Under the pieces are notes generated by a model. The model was not told where the DNA came from and searched no databases. It was given only the letters and a program-made list of their open reading frames with translations. Made by a program: the position numbers and the translations under genes. A stretch of 64,000 nucleotides of DNA from Streptococcus saliviloxodontae (GTDB lineage: Bacteria; Bacillota; Bacilli; Lactobacillales; Streptococcaceae): positions 1 to 64,000 of the forward strand of contig NZ_JAFBEI010000005.1 in the NCBI RefSeq assembly GCF_016908655.1, written 5' to 3'. Positions 1-8,827 of the stretch are shown in pieces; the stretch's first letter is position 1, and every line of letters begins with the position of its first letter.

Positions 1-40
1 ATTCTCATCGCTTTAAACATGCAAAAAGAGAGAACCAATC

Positions 41-95
41 TGATTCTCTCTCGCTGCTGATTATAAGTCAACCCACTACAGTTGACAAAGAGCCT
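41..95. repeat. 55-bp intergenic repeat, copy 1
   Basis: These 55 bp recur without a mismatch at 51107-51161 in the same orientation. Each copy follows the left arm of a hairpin (AGAGAGAA here, AGAGAATC in copy 2) that pairs with TTCTCTCT inside the repeat. A second hairpin is GTCAAC, 8 nt, GTTGAC (67-86). The left-arm sequences differ but both still pair. Function is unknown; both copies lie between genes. Confidence 0.7.
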
Positions 96-148
96 ATTTT
101 TACATCACTGGTCTAATCCCTACCACCTTATCCCTTGAAATACAAAAA

Positions 149-179
149 GGAGCTCGAGACAAAAATCGTCTTGAACTCC
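149..179 (-). terminator. Rho-independent terminator of the MmcQ/EVE gene
   Basis: On the minus strand a 12-bp stem (GGAGTTCAAGAC / GTCTCGAGCTCC, one G-T and minor mismatch) is followed by TTTTTG, about 37 nt after the stop codon at 217. Confidence 0.7.
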
Positions 180-216
180 TTAGTTAATAGCTCTAATTAC
201 ATCATTTGAGAGATTT

Positions 217-1287
217 TTACAGTCCCTCAATGTCTTTTTGGAGCGTCAGTCTTAAATCAGGCGTCATACGACGTGGCCCTCTAATATTAGTCACACCATA
301 GTCTCTCAAAATATCAGCCGTATAGACCTCTTCTGAAAAACTCTTAATACGTTCGATACGCATGAGTTTCTGAATATTGGGATGATCACGATAGCCATCA
401 TTTCTGATATCTGCTTCCAAGACACGGCAAAGGTAACGGAGTGCCCGTGTCGGTGCTGTCATATAAATCCCTACATAATCTCCTTTTTTGATAGAAGCTT
501 TCTGTGTCCAATCAATAACCTTATTTTCTGCAAATTCAGCATCAATATCGTAATACTTGGGATTAGCAGGAATGAGCCAGTAATCTGGTCCATCGCTATT
601 CGCTAGGCGATTAGGATTAACCAGTTGACGGCTTTTAGCAAGCAACTCCCAAAGAACATCGTCTGCTAAGCCATCATCTAAAACGATAGAAATCCAATTT
701 TTCTTAGACATGTGATAGGAAGGATAAATACCATCTTGCTTCAATAAGCCTTCCATGTCATCAGGATTAACCTTGATATTGATAACCTCCACATCTCGCT
801 CTGCTATTTCAGATGGAAATTGACCAAGCTTACTCATCTTCAAAGGAAAAATCAAAGCATACCATTTCCCTCCTACACGATAAGAAGCATAATGAGGGAA
901 TTTCTTAAATGGATGATCCATCGGGTCCTGCCAAGTACTTGCGATATAGTCAACCAAACGATTCGTTTGTCCCTTGGCAAATAGCTGCGCTTCAAAACAG
1001 GTCTCTACAATACGATCTAAAATACCTTGATAAGCCTCTCGTACCTGACCAACAAAAGCCCCCGTTGCCTGCGTGACATGGAGCGCTACATACTCCTCAC
1101 CAAGATCACAATCCACCACACGACCAGATGGATTTCCTTCTTGATCAATATGAATGTGCACCTCAAAAGCTTCATTCATGATTTTTTCAACATAATCATA
1201 GCCGTCTTGCGACTTGATAAAACCAAAAGATTCTAAACGCTCAACCACTAGACGTTTTTTAGCAAAAAAGTCACTTTCAAAAGACAT
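217..1287 (-). CDS. MmcQ/YjbR-like plus EVE-like (PUA-fold) domain protein
   Basis: A 356-aa soluble protein. Residues about 1-115 are an uncharacterised N-terminal domain. Residues about 120-230 resemble the MmcQ/YjbR double-wing DNA-binding fold (pattern around GGKWYALIF, VNP and SYHMSKKNWISI). Residues about 235-320 resemble an EVE domain (DYWLIPANPKYYDID, KKGDYVGIYM). EVE domains in other proteins bind modified bases, so a role in recognising nucleic acid is possible but inferred. It stands alone between its own terminator and a 180-bp gap. There is no signal peptide and no membrane segment. The fusion order is seen; the function is not known. Confidence 0.7.
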   Translation of the reverse strand: MSFESDFFAKKRLVVERLESFGFIKSQDGYDYVEKIMNEAFEVHIHIDQEGNPSGRVVDCDLGEEYVALHVTQATGAFVGQVREAYQGILDRIVETCFEAQLFAKGQTNRLVDYIASTWQDPMDHPFKKFPHYASYRVGGKWYALIFPLKMSKLGQFPSEIAERDVEVINIKVNPDDMEGLLKQDGIYPSYHMSKKNWISIVLDDGLADDVLWELLAKSRQLVNPNRLANSDGPDYWLIPANPKYYDIDAEFAENKVIDWTQKASIKKGDYVGIYMTAPTRALRYLCRVLEADIRNDGYRDHPNIQKLMRIERIKSFSEEVYTADILRDYGVTNIRGPRRMTPDLRLTLQKDIEGL

Positions 1288-1469
1288 CTCACATCCCCTT
1301 TCTAAATAAAACTGCTATCATTATAACAAAAAAATCAGCCCCATAAGATCTAACGTAAATAAAACCTAGTCAGAACTGATAGAGCTTTTAATACCTGTAA
1401 AAATTACAAAGGGAAGGGACAATCCTCTCTTCCTTGACAACTAAATCTAGGACTGTCTTATCCCATTTT

Positions 1470-2156
1470 CTACAAGGCTTCCACAAGATAGTGGAAGAGT
1501 CTTTGACTTTCTTGCTTTTCAAGGAGGAGTTCTGGATGCCATTGGATCCCTAGTAAAGGAGAGCCGTCCTTACTTTCATAAGCTTCAATGGTCCCATCGC
1601 GAGGGTCGCGCGCTGTCACTTTTAAACTAGGTGCCAAGTCTTTGACCGACTGACGGTGGATAGAATTGATACGAGAACCTGTTGCCACCAAGTTGCTAAC
1701 ACGGCTATTTGATTCAACAATCACTTCATGAGCAGTTCCCTTAAATTCTTTTTGCCAGTGATTGGAAATCTCTTGATTTAATGTTCCTCCCAAAGCTACA
1801 TTCAACAGCTGCATTCCTCGGCAGACTGCAAAAATTGGCTTTCCTTGTTTAAGTGCTTCCTTAACAAGTGCAAATTCAAAAATGTCACGCTCTAAATTGT
1901 AGTCGTCACTGCCAGTTTCTTTTTCCTCACCATAAAACCGAGGATCAACATTTTGACCACCTGATAGAATCAACTTATCAATCATCGAAACGTAGCTTTC
2001 TGCCAAATCAGGTGTCCCAATAGGAATAATAATTGGAATGCCACCAGCTTCTTTAACCCCATCAGATAGATGACGTGAGACCGCATCAAATGTAATACCA
2101 GACATAACTGGCATTTCCTTTTCATTCCCTGTAATTCCAACGATGACTTTTTTCAT
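1470..2156 (-). CDS. Gamma-glutamyl-GABA hydrolase family (class I amidotransferase-like, peptidase C26)
   Basis: A 228-aa cytoplasmic hydrolase of the PuuD/peptidase C26 family, which cleaves gamma-glutamyl amide bonds. The nucleophile elbow AVCRGMQLLN carries the catalytic Cys (about residue 111). The His-Glu pair is in QWHPELL near the C-terminus. The start is MKKVIVGITG at 2156, preceded by a GAGG-type ribosome site; an ATG seven codons upstream gives a less typical N-terminus. The substrate in streptococci is not established. There are no pathway neighbours: the next gene upstream lies beyond a gap of over 1 kb that also holds yebC and its terminator. Confidence 0.8.
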   Translation of the reverse strand: MKKVIVGITGNEKEMPVMSGITFDAVSRHLSDGVKEAGGIPIIIPIGTPDLAESYVSMIDKLILSGGQNVDPRFYGEEKETGSDDYNLERDIFEFALVKEALKQGKPIFAVCRGMQLLNVALGGTLNQEISNHWQKEFKGTAHEVIVESNSRVSNLVATGSRINSIHRQSVKDLAPSLKVTARDPRDGTIEAYESKDGSPLLGIQWHPELLLEKQESQRLFHYLVEAL

Positions 2157-2284
2157 TTTTTGCGACCTCACTTTCACTCATTTTCAATAAGCCTATTTTA
2201 GACCTTTTCTGGCCTTTTGACCAATACCATTTTCTTATCACGGAGATAAAAGAAACTTATCACAGCAACAGATATACAAAAAAG

Positions 2285-2306
2285 GCGAGACCAGAGTCTC
2301 ACCCAA
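2285..2306 (-). terminator. Terminator of yebC
   Basis: The minus-strand hairpin GGTGAGAC/GTCTCGCC followed by TTTTTTG lies just after the yebC stop at 2322. Confidence 0.75.
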
Positions 2307-2321
2307 AATGATAACTTATTC

Positions 2322-3038
2322 TTAAAAATCTGCTACGTTGTGGTAAACTTTTTGAACGTCGTCATCTGCTTCCAGAGCATCAATCAATTTTTCAAATGTT
2401 TCTAGGTCTTCGCCTTCAAGTGTCACTTCTGATTGAGGAATCATTTCAAGTTCAGTGACTTGGAATTCTTCAACACCGTTAGAGCGAAGCGCTTCGATAC
2501 CTTTATGAAGGTCTGTTGGAGCAGTGTAAACAGTAATCGTTCCTTCTTCTGCTTCTACGTCATCAACTTCAACGTCTGCTTCAAGCAATTGCTCAAAGAT
2601 AGCATCTGCATCATCGCCTGCAAAAACGATAACACCTTTTTTATCAAACATGTATGACACTGAACCAGCTGCACCCATGTTACCACCGTTTTTACCATAG
2701 GCAGTACGAACGTTAGCAGCTGTACGGTTAACGTTTGAAGTAAGCGTATCAACGATAATCATTGAACCATTTGGTCCAAACCCTTCGTAACGTCCTTCAA
2801 CGAAAGTTTCATCAGTGTTTCCTTTAGCTTTATCGATGGCTTTATCGATAACGTGTTTTGGCACTTGTGCTTGTTTTGCACGTTCCAAAACAAACTTCAA
2901 AGCTGAGTTTGACTCTGGATCTGGTTCACCTTGTTTAGCAGCTACATAGATTTCAACACCAAATTTTGCGTAAACTTTTGAGTTAGCACCATCTTTGGCA
3001 GTTTTTTTGGCAACAATATTGGCCCACTTACGTCCCAT
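2322..3038 (-). CDS. yebC: YebC/PmpR family regulator or translation factor
   Basis: A 238-aa protein of the YebC/TACO1 family. It starts [20 protein letters not shown] and keeps the family's acidic C-terminal domain. Family members are described as transcriptional regulators, and some as factors that relieve ribosome stalling at proline runs; which role applies here is not visible. The length is normal, the gene is monocistronic, and its own terminator follows. Confidence 0.9.
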   Translation of the reverse strand: MGRKWANIVAKKTAKDGANSKVYAKFGVEIYVAAKQGEPDPESNSALKFVLERAKQAQVPKHVIDKAIDKAKGNTDETFVEGRYEGFGPNGSMIIVDTLTSNVNRTAANVRTAYGKNGGNMGAAGSVSYMFDKKGVIVFAGDDADAIFEQLLEADVEVDDVEAEEGTITVYTAPTDLHKGIEALRSNGVEEFQVTELEMIPQSEVTLEGEDLETFEKLIDALEADDDVQKVYHNVADF

Positions 3039-3191
3039 TAGGATTCTCCTGTTTGATCATTTATTTTCTTTTGAAAATAGCAGAGCTAAATTCATAATCC
3101 CCTTTATTATAGCACTTTGGAAGAAGGGTGTAAAACAAGAAATGAGAAAATCATGCGATTCGCCATCTCATTCAAGGTCTTTATCAGGTCA

Positions 3192-4034
3192 CTACTTGGC
3201 TTGACTCTCCAAATATTCCTTCAGACTCCTTGATTTTCTTCCCAGTACACGCTCAATATCACCAGAAACACCAGCCTGCTCACCTGATGCAATCGCTGTA
3301 TAAGTCGATACCCAAGCATCATACTGCCAGTCTTCTGCTCGCCATACCTGACGAGATTTATAGGCTTCTTCTACCGTCTCTTCGATGTAAGAAATAGAGA
3401 CACCCTTTAGCTGACTGAACTGCTCTGCGATTTCCTCAAGGCTAAGGTCCTTTGGCCCTGTCATATCAAGCACTTGATTTTCCCACTTGATAGGATTTTT
3501 CAAGATCTCCACAATCACCTCTGCCACATCACTTCTAACAACTGCAGAGACCTTACCCTGACCAGCAGGACCCTTGATTTCTCCATAAACCTGACAAAGC
3601 TCTACAAAGAAATCCATGTAAAAATTATCTCGGACAAAGGTATAAGCAAAGCCACTTTCCTTAATATAACTTTCTGTCTCAGCATGATCGCGTGACAGGG
3701 TAAACGTGGCATCAGCGGAAGCATTGTAAAAAGAAGTATAGATAATGTGTTTCACACCAGCCTTTTTGGCACTATCGATAAAGGATTTATGCTCCTCAAT
3801 ACGATGGGGATTTTCATGCCCAGACACCATGAAAAGGACATCTACCCCCTCCAAGGCTGCAACAGTACCTTCCGAAAACTCATAGCTAGCTTTGTAGAGA
3901 CTTGCATTCTCAAAAATCGCGGCCTTTTCAGGACGACGTGCCAAATGTCTAGCTGAAACGCCCGCCTCAGCTAGCTGTTTAGCCACATAACCACCGAGGT
4001 GACCCGTCACGCCTGTCAATGCAAGTACTGTCAT
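3192..4034 (-). CDS. NmrA-like NAD(P)-binding reductase (QorB/YtfG type)
   Basis: A 280-aa atypical short-chain dehydrogenase. The N-terminal Rossmann motif GVTGHLGGYV (residues 7-16) binds NAD(P). The later pattern VKHIIYTSFYNA and the overall length match NmrA/QorB-type quinone reductases and sugar epimerase-like proteins. It has no Tyr-x-x-x-Lys typical of classical SDRs. The promoter is an extended -10 (TGATATAAT, minus strand, 4097-4105), overlapping the 23-bp direct repeat that borders the accessory block upstream. The substrate is unknown. Confidence 0.8.
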   Translation of the reverse strand: MTVLALTGVTGHLGGYVAKQLAEAGVSARHLARRPEKAAIFENASLYKASYEFSEGTVAALEGVDVLFMVSGHENPHRIEEHKSFIDSAKKAGVKHIIYTSFYNASADATFTLSRDHAETESYIKESGFAYTFVRDNFYMDFFVELCQVYGEIKGPAGQGKVSAVVRSDVAEVIVEILKNPIKWENQVLDMTGPKDLSLEEIAEQFSQLKGVSISYIEETVEEAYKSRQVWRAEDWQYDAWVSTYTAIASGEQAGVSGDIERVLGRKSRSLKEYLESQAK

Positions 4035-4096
4035 ATCTTATCTCCTTTTCTTATCTTGTGACCTATCAAAATAAAAGTCTACTCTTAGTTGCCACC

Positions 4097-4105
4097 ATTA
4101 TATCA
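4097..4105 (-). promoter_or_regulatory. Extended -10 promoter of the NmrA-like gene
   Basis: On the minus strand TGA-TATAAT lies 63 bp before the start codon. The TATAAT occupies 4102-4097. Its first two bases belong to the 23-bp repeat at 4101-4123, so the insertion next door appears to have kept this promoter intact. Confidence 0.55.
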
Positions 4106-4123
4106 CGATATACAAAAACTAGC
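4101..4123. repeat. 23-bp direct repeat, left border of accessory block
   Basis: A perfect 23-bp repeat (begins TATCACGATATACAAAAACT) that recurs at 9837-9859 in the same orientation. Both copies form the downstream half and T-run of a terminator. The right copy belongs to the terminator of the peptide-binding lipoprotein gene and the left copy to that of the UDG-like gene. This is consistent with target duplication on insertion of the 5.7 kb between them. Confidence 0.75.
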
Positions 4124-4144
4124 CGATATTTGATATCGGCTAGT
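4118..4144 (-). terminator. Terminator of the UDG-like gene
   Basis: Minus strand: the perfect stem ACTAGCCGATAT / ATATCGGCTAGT with a 3-nt loop, then TTTTTG. It follows the stop at 4160 by about 16 nt. Confidence 0.8.
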
Positions 4145-4159
4145 ACGTATTTAATCATT

Positions 4160-4732
4160 TTAGTTAGTATCATCAAGCGAAAGAAAGTTACAGTTTATAT
4201 CTTCTGCAATAACTTCAAGTCTCTTAAAGGTGCCTTCTTTATCCCCTCGAATGATTGGATTATTTAACTTGTCACACTTCACTCCTCTATTTATTGATTG
4301 AAACCCAAGATGCATTACCCGCATAGTCTTCTGGTTGGAATTTAATCTAATCTTAATTTTTTCGATCACTTTGGCATACTTTTTGTTTTTACTGAAAAAA
4401 ATAATAATTTCACAATTTCCAATTTCACCAATAATACGCTTTATGTTTTCCTCTGAGTCAATGTCGTTTACTGGTGGGGTACTCATCCCTGTTTTTTCTT
4501 TATAGAAAATTTTATCAGATAAATTTAAAATTCGATAATCATACCTTTGTGTAGTAGGAAATTCTGTCGGAATACTTTGATTCAAAAAATACAACAGTGT
4601 CTCTAAATTTTTTCCCGTCTGACCTGCAACTGGCTTTCCCTTATTTTCTTCTTCTTGTCCGGGACAAATGAAAACAAATGCCACTCTTGCAATATCTTTT
4701 CCCTTACAATAGCTAGGTGTATATTTGATCAT
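4160..4732 (-). CDS. Uracil-DNA-glycosylase-superfamily-like protein
   Basis: A 190-aa protein. The block FICPGQEEENKGKPVAGQTG (residues about 21-40) has the shape of motif 1 of UDG-superfamily enzymes (PG..E...G.P..G..G), in which the acidic residue activates water. A later HLGFQS segment (about 141-146) could be the equivalent of the family's C-terminal His motif. The match is to the fold pattern only; catalytic activity is not shown, and a DNA repair or defence role is inference. It is the leftmost gene of the 23-bp-repeat-bounded block, with its own terminator, and is AT-rich compared with the flanking core genes. Confidence 0.5.
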   Translation of the reverse strand: MIKYTPSYCKGKDIARVAFVFICPGQEEENKGKPVAGQTGKNLETLLYFLNQSIPTEFPTTQRYDYRILNLSDKIFYKEKTGMSTPPVNDIDSEENIKRIIGEIGNCEIIIFFSKNKKYAKVIEKIKIRLNSNQKTMRVMHLGFQSINRGVKCDKLNNPIIRGDKEGTFKRLEVIAEDINCNFLSLDDTN

Positions 4733-4870
4733 AGTACTCTCCTTCTACTTTTATATTTATAATTGTTGACTAATTTTATACTACCGTCTTTTGTCATCCT
4801 ACACCTTTCGATTAACTTTTTTTACGGTGAAAAGGCAACACTTTTCTGAACAATTTTTATAAAGTGTTTT

Positions 4871-5650
4871 TTAAGCGATAACTCGTTTTGTCATGGGAGT
4901 TTGATAGTTGAGACTACCATGAATGCGATGGTAGTTCCACCAGTGGACATAATCTTTCGTTTTGAGGGCTAATTCTTCTAAGGACTGGAAGGTTTCTTGG
5001 TCGATAAATTCAAGTTTGAAGGAACGATAGGTACTCTCAGCGACGGCATTGTCATAGGGACAACCAGCTTGACTGAGGGAACGAGTGATGCCAAAAGCTT
5101 CAAGCACCTCATCAATTAGCTGATTGTCAAACTCCTTGCCACGATCAGAATGAAAGAGATTGACTTTGGTTAAAGCGTAAGGAATGCTTTGGATGGCTTG
5201 TTTCACGAGCTCTGCAGTTTTGTACCATCCAACTGACAAGCCAATGATTTCACGATTAAAGAGGTCAATGATAAGACAAACGTAAGCCCAGCGCCTATCC
5301 ACACGGACGTAAGTCAAGTCGGTGACAAGGGCTTCCAGTGGTCTTTCTTGGTCGAATTGCCTGTTTAAGCGGTTGGGAATAGGAGCTTCATTCTTTCCTT
5401 TGGAATGCGGTTTAAAGGCTGCTTTTTGATAAACGGATACCAAGTTTAGGCGCTTCATGATGCGACGAATCCGACGGCGAGAGAGTAAGATGCCGTCATT
5501 TTCCAAGCATTTCTTGATTTTTCTAGCTCCATACCTGGACTTGCTCTCAAAGAAAATAGTTTTAATCTTTTCCTCGAGAGCAGCCTCTGACACAGGATCT
5601 ACAGCTTGGTAGTAGTAACTTGAGCGCGGGATGTTCAGCCAACGACACAT
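4871..5650 (-). CDS. IS3-family transposase OrfB (DDE catalytic subunit)
   Basis: 259 aa from the first ATG. The HTH_21-like N-terminus (KIKTIFFESKSRYGARKIKK) is followed by an rve integrase core with DLTYV, HSDRGKEF and the late Glu in AESTYRSFKLE, giving the DDE triad. The frame is open upstream of the ATG (ANKDKYSVSAMCR) into the end of orfA. The active protein is therefore probably an OrfAB fusion made by a -1 frameshift on the A-rich heptamer CGAAAAG (minus strand, 5700-5694). It is intact. Confidence 0.9.
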   Translation of the reverse strand: MCRWLNIPRSSYYYQAVDPVSEAALEEKIKTIFFESKSRYGARKIKKCLENDGILLSRRRIRRIMKRLNLVSVYQKAAFKPHSKGKNEAPIPNRLNRQFDQERPLEALVTDLTYVRVDRRWAYVCLIIDLFNREIIGLSVGWYKTAELVKQAIQSIPYALTKVNLFHSDRGKEFDNQLIDEVLEAFGITRSLSQAGCPYDNAVAESTYRSFKLEFIDQETFQSLEELALKTKDYVHWWNYHRIHGSLNYQTPMTKRVIA

Positions 5651-5685
5651 AGCTGAAACGCTGTATTTATCCTTGTTAGCAGTGA

Positions 5686-5976
5686 TTACTTGTCTTTTCG
5701 TGCCATAATCACTGCCGCTTGCTTTAGGATGTCTAATTGCATTTCAAGCTCTTTATTGCGCTTTCTGAGTTGAATCAGCTCCCGTTGTTCATTTGTCATA
5801 TTATCAATAGACTTGAAAGAACGAGTTGTTTTGGCTTGTCTGACCCACTTGTCGAAGGTTGAGGGGGTTAATTCATATTCTTTGATAAGCTCACTTCGTT
5901 TCATACCAGCCTTGTGGAGGTCAACGATTTGTTGCTTAAAGTCATCGGTGAAGTGGCGACGTATTTTTCTAGACAT
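5686..5976 (-). CDS. IS3-family OrfA (HTH subunit)
   Basis: A 96-aa protein starting MSRKIRRHFTDDFK, after a CAGGAG site. The N-terminal helix-turn-helix (IVDLHKAGMKRSELIKEYEL) binds the element's ends. The C-terminal leucine-zipper-like helix (ELIQLRKRNKELEMQLDILK) is typical of IS3 OrfA multimerisation. It ends at the frameshift window into orfB. Confidence 0.88.
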   Translation of the reverse strand: MSRKIRRHFTDDFKQQIVDLHKAGMKRSELIKEYELTPSTFDKWVRQAKTTRSFKSIDNMTNEQRELIQLRKRNKELEMQLDILKQAAVIMARKDK

Positions 5977-6343
5977 ATCTATTCTCCTGTTTTCTTTAGT
6001 GTAGAACACTTTATAAATTCTGTCTAGTTTAGTGTAACCGATTCACGGTAATAGTTTTATTAAGAAGAATTACATTATACATCTAAATTTCATCATTTAC
6101 AATAAAATACTAAGTAATTATCAAAATGGTCAAATGAATTACTAGTCCTACTTATTCTACAAATAGAAGATTCTCCATCTTTGGGTACCACTGTGTCAAA
6201 ACATAGAGGGAACTATGTACATATTTTGATATCACACAAATATTAGGTAAACTATTAACTTGATTACAATTGTGTTTCAAGCAAATCGTATCAGCACCTA
6301 ATTCAAAATGAATTAGCAGCACAGATTAATATTATTTTCGATA

Positions 6344-7852
6344 CTAAATATATCCGATTCTTCTAATCCCAATAACACCTCGACGTAAAAAAATAATATC
6401 ATACTTTTCATACTCATATAGTTGAAGATCAAACGTCGCTACATTGAATATTTCTGGAGTAAAATTTTCATAATCAAAGTTTTCATAATCAAATAGCTCA
6501 ACTCCTATTTTTTCTAAAATTTCTTTCGGAAGTTCATAATTTTGATCTACTAGGCCAAACATTGTAAAACCATTTTCAACACAGAACGACATGACAGCCG
6601 AGTAACCTGCTGAATAGGCTACGGAACCAATCATTGAACCTATAAAACTGCCAATCATAAAGCCTAAAACCGGAAGTTCTATGATACCTTGACTAATTCC
6701 ACCGATATAAAGTGAACAAGTAGAAACAAACATTTGTTTTATAAGTTCATCAGTTAACTCTTGTCTGGTCATTTCTCCCTTAGCAACTTTAAAAGAGTTT
6801 TGTATAGTGTTCATTGTAACAACTGTCACCATTCCGATAATCGAAGGTTCAACTTCTTTTAGCGTTGAACCTAGCAAGCCAGCCTTACAGTTAGCCGTAA
6901 TCGCTGCTGATATACTTCCCCTAATAAAACCTTCACTCACTCCAGTCACAGCAGCTAAACCTATTGCTTTATACTGCTCCTCATCTATTTCGCCATTTTG
7001 AATCAAATAATCTATGGCTTTTAGTATTTCTGGAGTTATCTTAAGAACTAAAGATACAACAGCAGCTGACATGCCAGCTTGGAAAGATTCACGTATAATA
7101 TCTGATTCTTGTATCAACTCCTCTGTTGTCAATCCAAGCTTTTTAGGATCTACAAGCCCTTCTTTAGCTAATCGAGCAATCTGTCTCGATTCAGCCTCTG
7201 TAAGTTGGATAGATTCAACACCTTCATTATCAGAAATTTTATCTGTTAACATTGCTAAGGTTTCTTTTAATCTTTGAACTTGTTCCGGTCGATTTACTGA
7301 TTCTTTAGCAATATTCTTTTCCAAATATGCTATTGCATCTTTCAACTGATCGGCTGGTATAACTCGAATTTGTCCTGCATAAACTGCACTATTTAATACG
7401 GAGGTATCAGAATAACCACGTTTCTTCAGGAATGTTTCAATCGAATCTTTACCACCTTGTGCCTGATATTCTTTATACCGCTCAAATATACTTTTTGACT
7501 GTTGCTTTGCACTTGTAACACCGTCTTTATAATATTTCAAACCTGCTTTTGAAATAAAATTTTTTCCTCTAACATCAACTGAACCAAAGTCATGACTTCT
7601 ATCAACTACAAGTCGGTGATTAGAACCTCTTACGGCTGCTTTAATATTAAATGTGCCAGCATGCCAAAATTCAGCAACGTCTCCTTTTAAAGTGCTGATA
7701 CTTGCAGCAGTACCACTAAAACCGTTTAATGATTTTACGGTCTCGTTTATTTCAAATTCAACTCTATCAATATACTGATTTCCTAGAGCGCTACCCAGCA
7801 ATGAACTATTATTTTTCTCAAAGAATTCGATACCTTCTCTAAAGCCATCCAT
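6344..7852 (-). CDS. Uncharacterised protein with glycine-zipper membrane region (module gene 2)
   Basis: 502 aa from ATG at 7852 (MDGFREGIEFF), which has a GGAGG site inside the end of the upstream gene; the longer frame from 7900 lacks one. The N-terminal region (about 40-150) has GDVAEFWHAGTFNIKAAVRG and LVVDRSHDFGSVDV followed by LKYYKDG, a charged pattern I do not recognise as a named family. Residues about 250-420 are largely hydrophobic, with small-residue motifs (GFMIGSFIGSMIGS, AYSAGYSAVM) that could insert in a membrane. It is translationally coupled to the 217-aa partner at 7854-8507. A WYL regulator lies upstream on the same strand. Function unknown; a membrane-acting effector is a hypothesis. 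AT-rich. Confidence 0.55.
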   Translation of the reverse strand: MDGFREGIEFFEKNNSSLLGSALGNQYIDRVEFEINETVKSLNGFSGTAASISTLKGDVAEFWHAGTFNIKAAVRGSNHRLVVDRSHDFGSVDVRGKNFISKAGLKYYKDGVTSAKQQSKSIFERYKEYQAQGGKDSIETFLKKRGYSDTSVLNSAVYAGQIRVIPADQLKDAIAYLEKNIAKESVNRPEQVQRLKETLAMLTDKISDNEGVESIQLTEAESRQIARLAKEGLVDPKKLGLTTEELIQESDIIRESFQAGMSAAVVSLVLKITPEILKAIDYLIQNGEIDEEQYKAIGLAAVTGVSEGFIRGSISAAITANCKAGLLGSTLKEVEPSIIGMVTVVTMNTIQNSFKVAKGEMTRQELTDELIKQMFVSTCSLYIGGISQGIIELPVLGFMIGSFIGSMIGSVAYSAGYSAVMSFCVENGFTMFGLVDQNYELPKEILEKIGVELFDYENFDYENFTPEIFNVATFDLQLYEYEKYDIIFLRRGVIGIRRIGYI

Positions 7853-7853
7853 A

Positions 7854-8507
7854 TTATTCCTCCAAGAATTTAGCCAATCCTTCTCTATAAAATGCAACAA
7901 TCAATGTTTGATATTGCTGTTGTTTCATTTTCTTTTGTCTATATACTGATACAACCGTTCCACCGACAATACCTCCTACTGCTACGTCGGCTACAAGTCC
8001 ACCCGCTGCGATCGCTGCTTTAGAAAATTTATTCTTAGAAAATAATCCATTAGCTTTCTTATCTACTGTATCCGCGACTGTTTTACTAAAATTTCTAAAA
8101 TCGATTTTTTCAAAATTAAGGCCATAGCCTGAGTAAAGTTTCGCAAATTTATTGTACTCTTCCTCATCTTCAATTCCTGTAGTTACACGTATCACGCCAC
8201 GATTTCCTAACCAGCCATATGTCATACCAAATTGGTCATAATACATTTTCATACTACTGTTAAATTCATTTTTACTAACTTTACCATTACCTAAAAAGAG
8301 TATATGTACCTTTGAAGAAATAGTTGCCATATTATCAGAATAGTGTTTTTCTTTCCAGACCACAACATCAACAGTTCCATCTTTGATACCAAGTACTTCG
8401 TCCTCCGTATCATCTTTTAAGCTAATTAGCTGGCGAAGGAAATTGGCATATTTTTCAGTTTTGTCATCACATACAATAATCAATTTTTTCATATTATTTC
8501 CAATCAT
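7854..8507 (-). CDS. Uncharacterised 217-aa protein with C-terminal membrane segment (module gene 1)
   Basis: The N-terminal alpha/beta-like region starts KKLIIVCDD and includes VHILFLGNGK and WLGNRGVIRV. It looks like a small Rossmann-type or sensor fold, but no catalytic motif is clear. A hydrophobic, Gly-rich stretch at about 173-197 (AAIAAGGLVADVAVGGIVGG) is followed by basic residues (YRQKKMKQQQ), as in a single-pass or re-entrant helix. The stop precedes the ATG of gene 2 by one base. An alternative start is the ATG at 8492 (MKKLII). I do not recognise the family. The pair is conserved in layout only within this window, so a role cannot be assigned. Confidence 0.55.
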   Translation of the reverse strand: MIGNNMKKLIIVCDDKTEKYANFLRQLISLKDDTEDEVLGIKDGTVDVVVWKEKHYSDNMATISSKVHILFLGNGKVSKNEFNSSMKMYYDQFGMTYGWLGNRGVIRVTTGIEDEEEYNKFAKLYSGYGLNFEKIDFRNFSKTVADTVDKKANGLFSKNKFSKAAIAAGGLVADVAVGGIVGGTVVSVYRQKKMKQQQYQTLIVAFYREGLAKFLEE

Positions 8508-8827
8508 GTTGTATTCCTCTTTCTTATTACTTTGATAATTATTTTGCGCTTACTACTTACAATTTTTTAGTAACTCTCTATATCAAAATAGTTAAGTTTA
8601 TTATCTAGATTACTATATGTAATCCTACTTGCATATCTTAGATACCGTCTTTGATTAAGTTCGATTGCAATTAACGTTTTTTCCTCTTATACCTAATATA
8701 TATTGTTGATTACTGCAACTATCTGATAATGGTGAATAAAAATATACATCAAAACCAGAATTAATCGAATACAATACTCTTATCAGATAACTTTTAATTG
8801 TCCAAAAATTATCAACTCATTTCCATC
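8508..8827. other. 320-bp AT-rich gap between WYL gene and two-gene module
   Basis: No open frame or terminator stands out. It holds a short perfect palindrome, GATTAC-TATAT-GTAATC (8608-8624), and a GATATA-type -10 candidate nearer 8580. The palindrome is a plausible operator for the neighbouring WYL regulator, but this is inference. Confidence 0.35.

Larger units (their letters stand above)
4828..6045 (-). mobile_element. Complete IS3-family insertion sequence
   Basis: A 1218-bp element. Its ends TGAAAAGGCAACAC and TGAATCGGTTACAC (read inward from 4828 and 6045) begin imperfect inverted repeats that run about 42 bp and finish TTTATAAAGTGTT on both sides. The 3-bp duplication CGG flanks it (4825-4827, 6046-6048). 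It carries orfA and orfB, and appears intact. A 250-bp piece of a second copy lies at 36434-36683. Confidence 0.85.

Noticed and set aside
3120-3190. Possible terminator of the NmrA-like gene
   Set aside because: A weak AATGAGA/TCTCATT pairing with a long loop and no good T-run.
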